The translations under genes were made by a program, and so were the position numbers. Under the pieces are notes generated by a model. The model did no database searches and was not told the origin of the DNA. It was given only the letters and a program-made list of their open reading frames with translations. From assembly GCF_042648405.1 (NCBI RefSeq), contig NZ_JBHRXV010000001.1:1-64000 (forward strand): a stretch of DNA of 64,000 bases, written 5' to 3'. How positions within the stretch are numbered: the stretch's first letter is position 1; each line of letters starts with the position of its first letter. Of the stretch, positions 10,804 through 21,102 are shown one piece after another. Source of the stretch: Sphingoaurantiacus capsulatus. GTDB lineage: Bacteria; Pseudomonadota; Alphaproteobacteria; Sphingomonadales; Sphingomonadaceae.

Positions 10804-11562
10804 TTACTGCAAGATTACAGGCCGCGCCACGGAATCGGCCAACCAAATCAGCCATCCGGCGATAGCGAGCGGCGCCCCGAACGGCAGGCGCGTCGCCCCG
10901 GTAATCTCGCGACCGCGCAGGCGCGCCACCGCTACCGCCAGCAGGCCGATCAAGGCGGCGGTGGTGAGCACGAGCGGCAAGGCCACCCAGCCAAGCCAGG
11001 CGCCGATCGCGGCGAACAGCTTGGGGTCACCGCCGCCGAGGCCCTGCCGGCCCCTCAAGTACTGATAGAGGAAGGCAATACCGGCGAGCAGCGACCAGCC
11101 GACCGCCGCGCCGATCAGCCGGTCGGTGAGCGACGGCGCGAAGCCGACTCCGAGCGCCAGGCCGACAAGGATCAGCGGCAGGGTCAGCGCATCGGGTAGC
11201 CAGAAATGCTCAAGGTCGAGGATGGCGAGCGTCAGCAGCGCCCAGCCGAAGATCGCACCGAGGAAGCCGTGCATGTCGGGGCTGGCCCAGAGCGCGGCGC
11301 CGCCGATCAGCGCGGCGGCGATCTCGATGAGCGGGTGGCGCTGGTCGATCGCCGCGGCGCAGGTGCGGCAGCGACCGCGCAGCACCGCGAAGCTGAGCAG
11401 CGGCACCAGTTCATAGAAGGCAAGCGGCCGGGCGCATCCGTCGCACGCCGAACGGCCGCTGCTCGTCGTCCGCCCCTGCGGCCAGCGCAGGGTGAGCGTC
11501 GCGAGGTAGCTGCCGACCAGCAGGCCGAGCCCCGCGCCGGCCGCCACCAGCACTCCCGTCAT
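10804..11562 (-). CDS. gspO: GspO/PilD-type prepilin peptidase
   Basis: Inner-membrane aspartyl protease that removes leaders of prepilin-like proteins and N-methylates the new N-terminus. 252 residues, polytopic. The N-terminal cytoplasmic domain carries four Cys in two CxxC pairs (Cys40, 43, 65, 68), as in bifunctional enzymes. Catalytic aspartates are expected in the LDLEHFWLPD segment and in the GGGDPKL motif. It lies at the head of the gsp operon, 69 bases before gspC. Its substrates surely include GspG-K here. Confidence 0.95.
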   Translation of the reverse strand: MTGVLVAAGAGLGLLVGSYLATLTLRWPQGRTTSSGRSACDGCARPLAFYELVPLLSFAVLRGRCRTCAAAIDQRHPLIEIAAALIGGAALWASPDMHGFLGAIFGWALLTLAILDLEHFWLPDALTLPLILVGLALGVGFAPSLTDRLIGAAVGWSLLAGIAFLYQYLRGRQGLGGGDPKLFAAIGAWLGWVALPLVLTTAALIGLLAVAVARLRGREITGATRLPFGAPLAIAGWLIWLADSVARPVILQ

Positions 11563-11642
11563 CGTTTCGCCTGCGACATGCGTTCAGTTCACCTTCAGCC
11601 AGCGGCCGCTATGTGCGCCGAAACACCAATATGGGGGAAGCC

Positions 11643-11760
11643 ATGACCAAGACTCGCGCTATCCTAATCCTCGCTGCCACGATGCTGCTCGCCGCCTGCA
11701 ACACAATGCAGGGATTCGGCAAAGACCTCGAATCGGCGGGCAAGACCGTATCCGACGCCG

Positions 11761-11768
<8 letters not shown>
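11643..11768 (+). CDS. Small entericidin-like lipoprotein
   Basis: A 41-residue open frame with a strong ribosome-binding site (GGGGGAAG, 4 bases before ATG). It begins MTKTRAILILAATMLLAAC, a lipoprotein signal with lipobox LAAC (Cys19), followed by NTMQGFGKDLESAGKTVSDAAK. This matches the entericidin A/B family pattern (C-N-T-x-x-G-x-G-x-D). In E. coli such peptides form an antidote/toxin pair linked to stationary phase; here only one is present and its role is unknown. Its last 8 bases overlap the 3' end of dinB on the other strand. Confidence 0.85.
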
Positions 11769-12852
<1,084 letters not shown>

Positions 12853-12927
12853 AATGGAACTGACTAGCGCGTCACGGTGGACGCACCAAGACTTATGTTC
12901 TCGTTACGTTCACGCCCTCACGTGAAC

Positions 12928-13029
12928 CTAACTGAAGATAAACACCGACACTTTATAGATCAGCCAGATCGGCGTGAGCAGCACGCCAGTCCCGCAAATC
13001 GTGTCGACGAGCGCCTCAAGCTTCGTCAT
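12928..13029 (-). CDS. Putative 33-residue membrane peptide
   Basis: Short open frame starting at an ATG (13029) behind an excellent ribosome-binding site (GGGAGGGAGGATCG). It reads MTKLEALVDTICGTGVLLTP then IWLIYKVSVFIFS: one hydrophobic segment with a basic residue near the C-terminus. It lies between tetR and dinB on the same strand. I do not recognise a family. The ribosome-binding site is the main support; it could also be a leader or an untranslated spacer. Confidence 0.5.
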   Translation of the reverse strand: MTKLEALVDTICGTGVLLTPIWLIYKVSVFIFS

Positions 13030-13078
13030 CGATCCTCCCTCCCCAGGGAATCTCTTAATCGTTCTGTAACGAACTACA

Positions 13079-13735
13079 TCACGAAAGGCTGCTGGGCGCA
13101 ACATCATTTGCGCGAGGGGCGTAGAGGCGCAGGAAAGCATCGACGGTGCGGTCGAGATGCTCCTGGGTGGCGTAGCCGTCGATCGCCAGCGCGCAGAGCA
13201 GGCGAATCTGCAATTCGCCGACCAGCATGTGGAAGAAATGCACCGCTGCCGTCTCGGGATGATCGACATCGAGCAGCCCGCGCTCGGTCAGGCGAGAGAG
13301 GAAGCGCGCCATGGTGCGCCGACCGGTTTCGGGCCCGCTTTCATAGAATTGGCGGCCGAGTTCGGGGTGGCGCGGCGATTCGGCGATGATGATGCGCATC
13401 AGCGCGATGCCGTCGGGCTGCGTCATCTGATCGAGCAAATAGCGGCCGACCTCGCAGAGGATGGTGCGCGGATCGTCGCGCGAGAAGGTCGCGCCTTCGA
13501 TGACATTTGAGAAGCGCTCGCACCGCTCGCCGACCGTCGCGGCGAGCAGGCCGGACTTGTTGCCGAACAGCTCGTAGAGCGTCGACAGCGAGCCGCCCGA
13601 ACGCGCGACCACCTCGGCGAGCGTAGCGGCCTCGAAACCCTTCTCGGAAAAAACCTCGCCGGCTGCATCCAGCATCGCCTGTCGGCGTTTGTCTCGGCGG
13701 GTAGCGGTTGCGTCGCAGATCACCCCAGGGCTCAT
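13079..13735 (-). CDS. TetR-family repressor of the adjacent RND pump
   Basis: DNA-binding repressor of 218 residues. The N-terminal helix-turn-helix covers about residues 14-60 (RQAMLDAAGEVFSEKGFEAA, GSLSTLYELFGNKSGLL). The C-terminal ligand domain is of the AcrR C-terminal type. It is transcribed away from the RND operon and a palindrome (13759-13774) lies between them, so it most likely represses both itself and the pump and is released by a pump substrate. The ligand cannot be inferred. Confidence 0.88.
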   Translation of the reverse strand: MSPGVICDATATRRDKRRQAMLDAAGEVFSEKGFEAATLAEVVARSGGSLSTLYELFGNKSGLLAATVGERCERFSNVIEGATFSRDDPRTILCEVGRYLLDQMTQPDGIALMRIIIAESPRHPELGRQFYESGPETGRRTMARFLSRLTERGLLDVDHPETAAVHFFHMLVGELQIRLLCALAIDGYATQEHLDRTVDAFLRLYAPRANDVAPSSLS

Positions 13736-13747
13736 CCTTAATGGTTA

Positions 13748-13776
13748 TTGACCCGTAGTGTAACATACATTACAGC
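13748..13776 (+). promoter_or_regulatory. Candidate promoter of the RND operon with TetR operator
   Basis: A -35-like TTGACC (13748-13753) and a -10-like TACAGC (13771-13776) are separated by 17 bases. The inverted repeat TGTAACATACATTACA (13759-13774; TGTAA-N6-TTACA) fills the spacer, where a bound repressor would block RNA polymerase. The site lies 24 bases before tetR and 74 bases before the pump gene. The -10 is weak, so the promoter call is tentative; the palindrome itself is clear. Confidence 0.6.
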
Positions 13777-13847
13777 CCGCCGCCAAGAGCGAGCCCTCCC
13801 CCCGGATGACGACGGTCGTCCCTCGCTCTCCCAAGGATTGATTCTCT

Positions 13848-15005
13848 ATGCGTCGCGCCCTCCCCCTTCTGTCGGCTGCCCTTCTGGCGGCCTGCGGCGG
13901 CGAACCCGAAGCTCCCCCGGCGATGCCGCCGGTCGAGGTCGAGGCAATCACCGTCTCCATCCAGCCGATCACCAACCTCATCGAGCTGCCGGGCCGTGTG
14001 CAGGCGGTGCGCACCGCCGAGGTGCGCGCCCGCGTCGACGGCATCGTCGAGCGCCGCGTCTATGAGGAAGGCACCGACGTTCGCGCCGGCACGCCACTGT
14101 TTCGCATCGATTCGCGCCCGCTGCGCGCCGCGCAGGACGCGGCGTCGGCGGCGCTGCGCCGCGCGCAGGCCGAGCAGACCAACGCCCGCCGCGACGTCGA
14201 GCGCTTCCGCCCGCTGGTCGAGCGCAACGCCATTTCGGAGCAGGAGTTCGACGCCGCCGTCGCCCGCGCCGCACAGGCCGAAGCCGACGTCGGCTCGGCG
14301 CGCGCGCAGCTCGAGCAGGCGCGCCTCAACCTCGGCTATGCTACCGTTACCGCGCCGATCGCCGGCCGCGCCGGCCGCGCCGAGATCACCGAGGGTGCGC
14401 TGGTCAGCGCGTCGCAGGGCACGTTGATGGCGACGGTCGAGCAGCTCGACCCGATGTACGTCAACTTCTCGCAATCCTCGACCGAGGTGCTGCGCCTGCG
14501 CCGCGATATGCAGGCCGGCCGGCTGAAGATGAACGCGATCGGCCAGACGCGCGTGACGCTGATCCTCGAGGACAACAGCGTCTACGAGCGCTCGGGCGTG
14601 CTCGATTTCGCCGACCAGTCGGTCGATCCGTCGACCGGCACCGTGTCGCTCCGCGCCGAATTCCCCAACCCGCGCCGCATCCTGCTGCCAGGCGAGTTCG
14701 TCCGTGCCCGCATCGAGGCGGGCGTCCGCCCCGACGGCATCCTGATCCCGCAGAAGGCGGTGCAGCTTTCGACTAACGGCGCCAGCGTGATGACGATTGA
14801 CGCCAAGGGCATGGCGACGCCGCGCCCGGTGAAGGTCGGCGAGCTGCGCGGCGGCCTGTGGGTGATCCGCGAGGGCCTGAAGGCTGGCGACCGGGTCATC
14901 ACCGAGGGCCTTCAGAAGGTCCAGCCGGGTGCGCCCGTCACCGTGGCGGGCGCCAAGCCGCCCGCCGCTGCAAAGCCTGCCGCTGCCCCCGCACAAGGCC
15001 AGTAA
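13848..15005 (+). CDS. RND efflux periplasmic adaptor (MexA/AcrA type)
   Basis: Membrane-fusion protein of a tripartite drug pump, 385 residues. Lipoprotein signal with lipobox LLAAC (about Cys16), so anchored to the outer face of the inner membrane. The lipoyl, alpha-hairpin (about 90-150) and beta-barrel domains follow in normal order; NLGYATVTAPIAGRAGRAEITEGALVS is the typical lipoyl-domain segment. A ribosome-binding site (AAGGA) precedes the ATG. First gene of the pump operon, 3 bases before the RND gene. Confidence 0.94.
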   Translation: MRRALPLLSAALLAACGGEPEAPPAMPPVEVEAITVSIQPITNLIELPGRVQAVRTAEVRARVDGIVERRVYEEGTDVRAGTPLFRIDSRPLRAAQDAASAALRRAQAEQTNARRDVERFRPLVERNAISEQEFDAAVARAAQAEADVGSARAQLEQARLNLGYATVTAPIAGRAGRAEITEGALVSASQGTLMATVEQLDPMYVNFSQSSTEVLRLRRDMQAGRLKMNAIGQTRVTLILEDNSVYERSGVLDFADQSVDPSTGTVSLRAEFPNPRRILLPGEFVRARIEAGVRPDGILIPQKAVQLSTNGASVMTIDAKGMATPRPVKVGELRGGLWVIREGLKAGDRVITEGLQKVQPGAPVTVAGAKPPAAAKPAAAPAQGQ

Positions 15006-15008
15006 GTC

Positions 15009-18000
15009 ATGTTCGCCCGTTTCTTCATCGACCGCCCGGTCTTCGCCTGGGTGATCGCCATCGGCATCGCGCTCGCCGGCGTCCTGGCGCTGCGCGGCCT
15101 GCCGATCGAGCAGTACCCGTCGGTCGCGCCGCCGTCGGTCAACATCAACGTCGCCTACCCCGGCGCCGACGCGGCGACGGTCGAGCAGAACGTCACCTCG
15201 ATCATCGAGCAGGAGATGAACGGGGTCGAGGGCTTCCTCTACATGTCCTCGTCGTCTGACTCGAACGGCGCGGCGGCGATCAGCGTCACTTTCCAGAGCG
15301 GTACCGACATCGATATCGCGCAGGTCGACGTGCAGAACCGGCTGTCGCAGATCGAGGCGCGGCTGCCCGAGGAAGTGCGCCGCCAAGGCATCATGGTCAG
15401 CCAGCGGAACGAGAATTTCCTGCTGATCGTCGGCCTGACCTCGCCCAACGGCACGCGTGAGCCGCTCGAACTCGGCAACTATGCCAACTCGCGGATCGCC
15501 GATCAGCTTCGCCGCGTGCCGGGCGTCGGCAACGTGCAGCTGTTCGGCTCCGACTATGCCATGCGCATCTGGCTCGACCCCGAGCGACTGGCCAGCTTCA
15601 ACATGTCGTCGGCGGAAGCGCTGGCGGCGGTGCGCGAGCAGAACAGCCAGACCACCGGCGGCCAGATCGGCGCGCTGCCGACGACGCCCGACCAGCAGCT
15701 CAATGCCACTGTCGTCACGCAGAGCCGCTTCACAACGCCCGAGCAATTCGCCGCGATCATCCTGCGCGCAAACCCCGACGGGTCGACGGTGCGGCTGGGC
15801 GATGTCGCGCGCGTCGAACTGGGTGCCGCCACCTATGACTCGCAGGCGCGCCTCAACGGCAAGCCGATGGCGGGCATGGCGATCCAGCTGGCGCCCGGCG
15901 CCAACGCGCTCGCCACCGGCGACGGCGTCCGCGAGCGGCTCGCCGAGCTGTCGAAGGATTTCCCATCCGACATGGAATGGACGATCCCCTACGACACCAC
16001 GCCCTTCGTCGAGATCTCGATCAAGGAAGTGATGATCACCCTCGCCGAGGCGATGGTGCTGGTGTTCGTGGTGATGTTCCTGTTCCTGCAGAGCTTCCGC
16101 GCGACGATCATCCCGACGATCGTGGTGCCGGTGGCGCTGCTCGGCGCCTGTGTCGGCCTGTGGCTGTTCGGCTTCTCGATCAATGTGCTGACCCTGTTCG
16201 GCATGGTGCTCGCCATCGGCATCCTCGTCGACGACGCTATCGTCGTCATCGAGAACGTCGAGCGGCTGATGACCGAGGAAGGGCTCAATCCGCGCGACGC
16301 GACCTACAAGGCGATGGGCCAGATCGTGAATGCGATCATCGGCATCACCCTCGTCCTGATCGCGGTGTTCGTGCCGATGGCGTTCTTCCCAGGCTCGACC
16401 GGCGGCATCTACCGTCAGTTCTCGGTGACGCTGGCGCTCTCGATCGCCTTCTCGGCGCTGCTGGCGCTGACCCTGACGCCGGCGCTGTGCGCCGCGCTGC
16501 TGAAGCCGCACAGCGGGCATGTTCGCCGCGGCTTCTTCGGCAAGTTCAACACCTGGTTCGGCCGCACGACCGACAGCTATTCGGGCCGGGTCGGCCGGAT
16601 GATCCACAAGCCGGCACGCTGGATGGTGATCTACGGCCTCGTCGTCGGCGTCGTCGCGCTGATGTTCACCTCGATCCCGACCGCCTTCCTCCCCGAGGAG
16701 GACCAGGGCTATGCCGTGGCCGTCGTGCAGGCGCCCGCCGGCGCCACGCAGGCGCGCACCAAGGAGGTGGTCGAGCGCGCCGAGAAATTCTGGCTCGAGC
16801 AGCCGCAGGTCGAGCGCGTCGTCTCGGTGCTCGGCTTCAGCTTCTTCGGCAGCGGCCAGAACGCGGCGATCATGTTCGTCAACCTGAAGCCGTGGGAAGA
16901 TCGCAAGGGCGTCGAGAACAGCGCCAGCTCGCTCGCCGGCCGGGCGATGGGCGCGTTCATGCAGTTCAAGGACGCGATGGTGTTCGCGCTGAGCCCGCCG
17001 TCGATGCCCGAACTCGGCACGTCGAGCGGCTTCGCGCTGCGCCTGCAGGACCGCAGCGGCCAGGGCTATCCCGCGCTGCTCAATGCCCGCAACCAGCTGC
17101 TCGGCATGGCCGCGCAGAACAAGGCGGTGGTCGGCGTCCGGCCGGAAGGCATGGAGGATGCGCCGCAGGTGCGCGTCCATATCGACCGCATCAAGGCGCG
17201 GGCGCTCGGCCTGTCCATCACCGACATCAACAACACGCTGTCGATCGCCTTTGGCTCGGCCTACGCCAACGACTTCAACCGCGAGGGCCGCGTACTGCGC
17301 GTGCTGCTGCAGGCCGACGCCGCGCAGCGCATGACGCCCGAGGACATATTGCGGCTGCGCGTGCGCAATACCGACGATCAGATGGTGCCCTTCTCCGCCT
17401 TCACCACCGCGGAATGGACGGCGGGCCCGCCGCAGCTCCAGCGCTACAACGGCTATCCGTCGATGAGCCTGTCGGGCATGGCGGCCGAGGGCTATTCGAC
17501 CGGCGAGGCGATGACGGCGATGGCGGCGCTGGTCGACCAGCTGCCCGACGGCTTCGGCTATGAATGGACCGGCATCTCCTATGAGGAGCAGCAGGCCGGC
17601 GGTCAGGTGCCGCTGCTGCTGAGCCTGTCGATGCTCATCGTCTTCCTGCTGCTGGCGGCGCTCTACGAGAGCTGGTCGATCCCGGTCGCGGTGCTGCTGA
17701 TCGTTCCGCTGGGCGTGCTCGGCTCGCTGGGCTCCGCCTACCTGCGCGGCATGCCGAGCGACGTGTTCTTCAACATCGGCATCATCACCATCATCGGACT
17801 GTCGGCAAAGAACGCCATCCTGATCGTCGAGTTCGCCAAGGACATCGAGGCCGAAGGCCGCGATATCTACGAAGCGACGCTGGAAGCGGTGCGCCTGCGC
17901 TTCCGCCCGATTATCATGACCTCGCTCGCCTTCATCCTCGGCGTGCTGCCGCTGGCGATCAGCACCGGCGCAGGTGCGGCGGGCCGGCGCGCGATCGGCA

Positions 18001-18143
18001 CCGGCGTGATGGGCGGGATGATCACCGCCACCGTGCTCGGCCTGTTCTTCGTGCCGGTGTTCTTCATCGTGGTGCGCAGCCTGCTGCTGCGCCGCAAGCA
18101 GCGCCGCGACGAAGCGGCCGCCACGGAGGCGACCCATGGTTAA
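15009..18143 (+). CDS. RND efflux transporter, HAE1 family (AcrB/MexB type)
   Basis: Proton-driven inner-membrane drug exporter, 1044 residues, the normal HAE1 length. The proton-relay Asp pair is present in TM4 (ILVDDAIVVIENVER), and the TM10 Lys region reads GLSAKNAILIVEFAKD. The start MFARFFIDRPVFAWVIAIGI is the classic RND N-terminus. Two large periplasmic loops lie after TM1 and TM7. Overlaps the outer-membrane gene by 8 bases. Substrates probably hydrophobic antibiotics or detergents, but specificity cannot be read from sequence. Confidence 0.96.
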   Translation: MFARFFIDRPVFAWVIAIGIALAGVLALRGLPIEQYPSVAPPSVNINVAYPGADAATVEQNVTSIIEQEMNGVEGFLYMSSSSDSNGAAAISVTFQSGTDIDIAQVDVQNRLSQIEARLPEEVRRQGIMVSQRNENFLLIVGLTSPNGTREPLELGNYANSRIADQLRRVPGVGNVQLFGSDYAMRIWLDPERLASFNMSSAEALAAVREQNSQTTGGQIGALPTTPDQQLNATVVTQSRFTTPEQFAAIILRANPDGSTVRLGDVARVELGAATYDSQARLNGKPMAGMAIQLAPGANALATGDGVRERLAELSKDFPSDMEWTIPYDTTPFVEISIKEVMITLAEAMVLVFVVMFLFLQSFRATIIPTIVVPVALLGACVGLWLFGFSINVLTLFGMVLAIGILVDDAIVVIENVERLMTEEGLNPRDATYKAMGQIVNAIIGITLVLIAVFVPMAFFPGSTGGIYRQFSVTLALSIAFSALLALTLTPALCAALLKPHSGHVRRGFFGKFNTWFGRTTDSYSGRVGRMIHKPARWMVIYGLVVGVVALMFTSIPTAFLPEEDQGYAVAVVQAPAGATQARTKEVVERAEKFWLEQPQVERVVSVLGFSFFGSGQNAAIMFVNLKPWEDRKGVENSASSLAGRAMGAFMQFKDAMVFALSPPSMPELGTSSGFALRLQDRSGQGYPALLNARNQLLGMAAQNKAVVGVRPEGMEDAPQVRVHIDRIKARALGLSITDINNTLSIAFGSAYANDFNREGRVLRVLLQADAAQRMTPEDILRLRVRNTDDQMVPFSAFTTAEWTAGPPQLQRYNGYPSMSLSGMAAEGYSTGEAMTAMAALVDQLPDGFGYEWTGISYEEQQAGGQVPLLLSLSMLIVFLLLAALYESWSIPVAVLLIVPLGVLGSLGSAYLRGMPSDVFFNIGIITIIGLSAKNAILIVEFAKDIEAEGRDIYEATLEAVRLRFRPIIMTSLAFILGVLPLAISTGAGAAGRRAIGTGVMGGMITATVLGLFFVPVFFIVVRSLLLRRKQRRDEAAATEATHG

Positions 18144-19599
18144 GCCGTTCGCTCTCCCCCTGGCCGCCGCGCTCTTGCTGTCGGCCTGTTCGATGGCGCC
18201 CGACCACAAGCGCCCGGCGATGCCGACCGCCCCGGCCTATCCGGCGGATGGCGCACCCATCGCCGACGCGGGGCCGCGCGCCACCGATATCGCCTGGCAG
18301 GACTTCTTCGCCGACCCGCGTCTCGACGCGCTGATCGGCGCGGCGCTCCAGAACAACCGCGACCTGCGCACCTCGGTGCTGCGCATCGAGGAGGCGCGCG
18401 CGCAGTATCGCATCACGCGCGCCGACCGCCTGCCGACCATCGATGCGAGCGGCGGCTATACCCGCACGCGCATCGGGGCGAGCGGTGTGACCTCGGGCGG
18501 CACGGGACCCGGAACGGGCGGCGGGACGGGGACCGGAACGCCGATCGTCACCACCGGATCGACGACTATCGAGCGCTACGAAGCCAACCTCGGCGTCGCC
18601 TCGTTCGAAGTCGACTTCTGGGGCCGGGTAAAATCGCTGTCCGACGCCGCGCGCTACACCTATCTCGCGACGGTCGAAGCGCAGCGCGCCTTCCGCATCA
18701 GCCTGATCGCCGATGTTGCCGACACCTATCTGCAGCTTCGCGAGATCGAGGAGCGGATCGCGCTCGCCGAGCGCACTGTCACCGCGCGCGAGCGCGGGCT
18801 GGAGATCGCGCGGCTGCGGCTCGACGCCGGCGTCACCTCGGCGCTCGACTTTCGCCAGACCGAAACCCTGCTGACGCAGGCGCAGACCGAGCTGGCGGCG
18901 CTGCATCTGCAGCAGGCGCAGACGCGCAATGCCTTGGACGTGCTGGTCGGCGGACCCGTCGCGGCCCCCCTGCCCGCCGCGCTGCCGCTGACCGAGCAGG
19001 GCATCGTCGAGAATATCGCGCCGGGCCTGCCGTCCGAGCTGCTGACCAACCGCCCCGACATCCTCGCGGCGGAAGACCAGTTGCGCGCCGCCGGCGTCAA
19101 CATCGGCGCGGCGCGCGCGGCGTTCTTCCCGCGGATCAGCCTGACCGGGCTGCTCGGTTTCGCCAGCACCGCGCTGTCGGGGTTGTTCGAGAATGACAGC
19201 TTCACCTGGACGGTCGGTGGCACCGCCTCCGTCCCGCTGTTCGACTTCGGGCGCAACGCCGGCAACCTCGATCTTGCGAAGGTGCGCAAGGACATCCAGG
19301 TCGCCAACTATGAGCGCACCGTACAGACCGCGTTCCGCGAGGTCGCCGACGGCCTCGCCGCACGGCGCTATCTCGCCGACCAGCTCACCGCGCAGCAGCG
19401 CGCGCTGGCAGCGCAGCGCGACCGGGCCGAACTGGCGACCTTGCGTTATCGCAACGGCGTGGCCGGCTACATCGAAGTGCTCGATGCCGAGCGTGAGCTG
19501 TTCGCTGCCGAGCAGGTGGTCGTGCAGACGCGGCGACAGCAGCTGTCGAACGCCGTCGACCTTTATGTCGCACTGGGCGGGGGCCTCGGCGAACGTTGA
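18136..19599 (+). CDS. RND efflux outer-membrane channel (OprM/NodT family)
   Basis: TolC-like outer-membrane lipoprotein of 487 residues. Signal with lipobox LLSAC (Cys18), then the two repeated OEP domains with long coiled-coil hairpins. A Gly/Thr-rich loop (about 116-140, GGTGPGTGGGTGTG) lies in the first beta hairpin region. Completes the tripartite pump with the two upstream genes; start overlaps the RND stop by 8 bases. Confidence 0.95.
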   Translation: MVKPFALPLAAALLLSACSMAPDHKRPAMPTAPAYPADGAPIADAGPRATDIAWQDFFADPRLDALIGAALQNNRDLRTSVLRIEEARAQYRITRADRLPTIDASGGYTRTRIGASGVTSGGTGPGTGGGTGTGTPIVTTGSTTIERYEANLGVASFEVDFWGRVKSLSDAARYTYLATVEAQRAFRISLIADVADTYLQLREIEERIALAERTVTARERGLEIARLRLDAGVTSALDFRQTETLLTQAQTELAALHLQQAQTRNALDVLVGGPVAAPLPAALPLTEQGIVENIAPGLPSELLTNRPDILAAEDQLRAAGVNIGAARAAFFPRISLTGLLGFASTALSGLFENDSFTWTVGGTASVPLFDFGRNAGNLDLAKVRKDIQVANYERTVQTAFREVADGLAARRYLADQLTAQQRALAAQRDRAELATLRYRNGVAGYIEVLDAERELFAAEQVVVQTRRQQLSNAVDLYVALGGGLGER

Positions 19600-19654
19600 C
19601 CCGCTCGCCGCCCCCGTGCCAATCCGTTTGAAAGATCAAAGGGAGTCGGGGGTT

Positions 19655-20998
19655 ATGATGCACCAGAAGCTTGCTCGCGCGGGTCTGCTCACGCTGGCTG
19701 TCGCGCTCAGCACCGCCGCGCAGGCCGCGACGCCGGCCGCCACTACCGCCGCCGCCGACACCGCCGCCAAGGCGATCGAAGCCAAGATGATCGAGTGGCG
19801 CCGCGACTTCCACCAGCACCCCGAACTCGGCAATGCCGAGGTGCGCAGCTCGAAGATCATCGCCGACCATCTGAAGAAGCTTGGGCTGAAGGTGAAGACC
19901 GGCGTCGCCAAGACCGGCGTCGTCGCCGTGCTCGAAGGCGGCAAGCCCGGGCCGACGGTGGCGCTGCGCGCCGACATGGACGGCCTGCCGGTGAAGGAGA
20001 ATTCGGGCCTGCCGTTCGAGAGCAAGGCGACCGGCACCTACCGTGGCCAGACAGTGCCCGTGATGCATGCCTGCGGCCACGACACCCATATGGCGATCCT
20101 GATGGCGACGGCCGAAATCCTCGCCGGCATGAAAAAGGACCTGCCCGGCAAGGTGGTGTTCCTGTTCCAGCCGGCCGAGGAAGGCCCGTCGGACTTCGAA
20201 GCCGGCACCGGCAAGACCTGGGGCGCCAAGGCGATGGTCGAGCAGGGCGCGATGAGCGACCCGAAGGTCGACGCGGTGTTCGGCTTGCACGTGTTTTCGG
20301 GCATGGAGACGGGCACGCTCGCCTGGCGATCGGGCCCGCTGATGGCGTCGGCGGACAGCTATTCGGTGACCGTCACCGGCAAGCAGACGCACGGTGCGCT
20401 GCCGTGGCGCGGCGTCGACCCGGTGGTCGCGGCGGCACAGGTGGTGACGGGTCTGCAGACCATCGTCAGCCGCCAGCTCGATATCACCAAGGAACCGGCG
20501 ATCGTCTCGGTCGGCCAGATCCATGGCGGCGTCCGCTACAACATCATCCCCGACGAAGTGGTGTTCGAAGGCACGTTGCGCGCCTTCGACGAGGCGATGC
20601 GCGAGGACATCCACAAGCGCGTCGCGCACACCGCCACCTCGATCGCCGCCGCCTCGGGCGCCAAGGCCGAGACCAAGGTGACGAAGATTTACGACGTCAC
20701 CGCCAACGACCCCGAGCTGACGGCGAAGATGCGCCCGACGCTGGTGCGCGTCGCCGGCGAGTGGCCGTGGACCGACAATGTCCAGAAGTCGACCGGCGCC
20801 GAGGATTTCTCGGAACTCGGCAAGGTCGCCCCGTCGCTGTTCCTGTTCCTCGGCATCTCGAAGCCGGGCGAGGAAAAGACCGCGGCGGCGAACCATTCGC
20901 CGTTCTTCTTCGTCGATGAGAAGGGGCTCATTCAGGGCGTCCGCGCGCTGACGCACCTGACGGTGGACTATCTGCACGGCGGGCCGGCGACGAACTAA
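19655..20998 (+). CDS. Exported M20 family amidohydrolase/peptidase
   Basis: Zinc amidohydrolase of the M20D type (hippurate hydrolase/IAA-amino-acid hydrolase family), 447 residues. Signal peptide ends near AQAA (about 25-27), so probably periplasmic. Metal-site motifs: RADMDGLPVKE, HACGHDTHM, FQPAEEGPSD and FGLHV; a C-terminal His is in NHSPFFFVDE. Start at 19655 follows GGGAGTCGGGGG; an ATG one codon later is equivalent. Likely cleaves an N-acyl or N-terminal amino-acid bond; substrate unknown. Confidence 0.9.
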   Translation: MMHQKLARAGLLTLAVALSTAAQAATPAATTAAADTAAKAIEAKMIEWRRDFHQHPELGNAEVRSSKIIADHLKKLGLKVKTGVAKTGVVAVLEGGKPGPTVALRADMDGLPVKENSGLPFESKATGTYRGQTVPVMHACGHDTHMAILMATAEILAGMKKDLPGKVVFLFQPAEEGPSDFEAGTGKTWGAKAMVEQGAMSDPKVDAVFGLHVFSGMETGTLAWRSGPLMASADSYSVTVTGKQTHGALPWRGVDPVVAAAQVVTGLQTIVSRQLDITKEPAIVSVGQIHGGVRYNIIPDEVVFEGTLRAFDEAMREDIHKRVAHTATSIAAASGAKAETKVTKIYDVTANDPELTAKMRPTLVRVAGEWPWTDNVQKSTGAEDFSELGKVAPSLFLFLGISKPGEEKTAAANHSPFFFVDEKGLIQGVRALTHLTVDYLHGGPATN

Positions 20999-21020
20999 AC
21001 AACACTAGCCCAAACCAATC

Positions 21021-21088
21021 CGTCATCCCGGCGAAGGCCGGGATCCACGCCGCGATCGGTATGGATCCCGGCCTTCGCCGGGATGACG
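21021..21088. repeat. REP/MITE-like inverted repeat, copy 1
   Basis: Two 27-base arms, CGTCATCCCGGCGAAGGCCG... and its complement, flank a short centre (21048-21061). It lies between the converging M20 peptidase and hutI genes, where it could also act as a bidirectional terminator. Same architecture and ends as the elements at 29681, 59928 and 62239. Confidence 0.9.
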
Positions 21089-21102
21089 TGTTTTGATGAG
21101 GA

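Noticed and set aside
10127..10855. N-terminal extension of gspD to 977 codons
   Set aside because: The extension reads through gspC and gspO DNA with Arg-rich noise; the ATG at 10126 begins a proper signal peptide and overlaps the gspC stop.
13770..18209. 1479-codon open frame on the minus strand opposite the RND genes
   Set aside because: It is an antisense shadow made by high GC codon bias; it has low-complexity Arg/His/Asp composition and no family likeness, while the plus strand carries well-supported pump genes.
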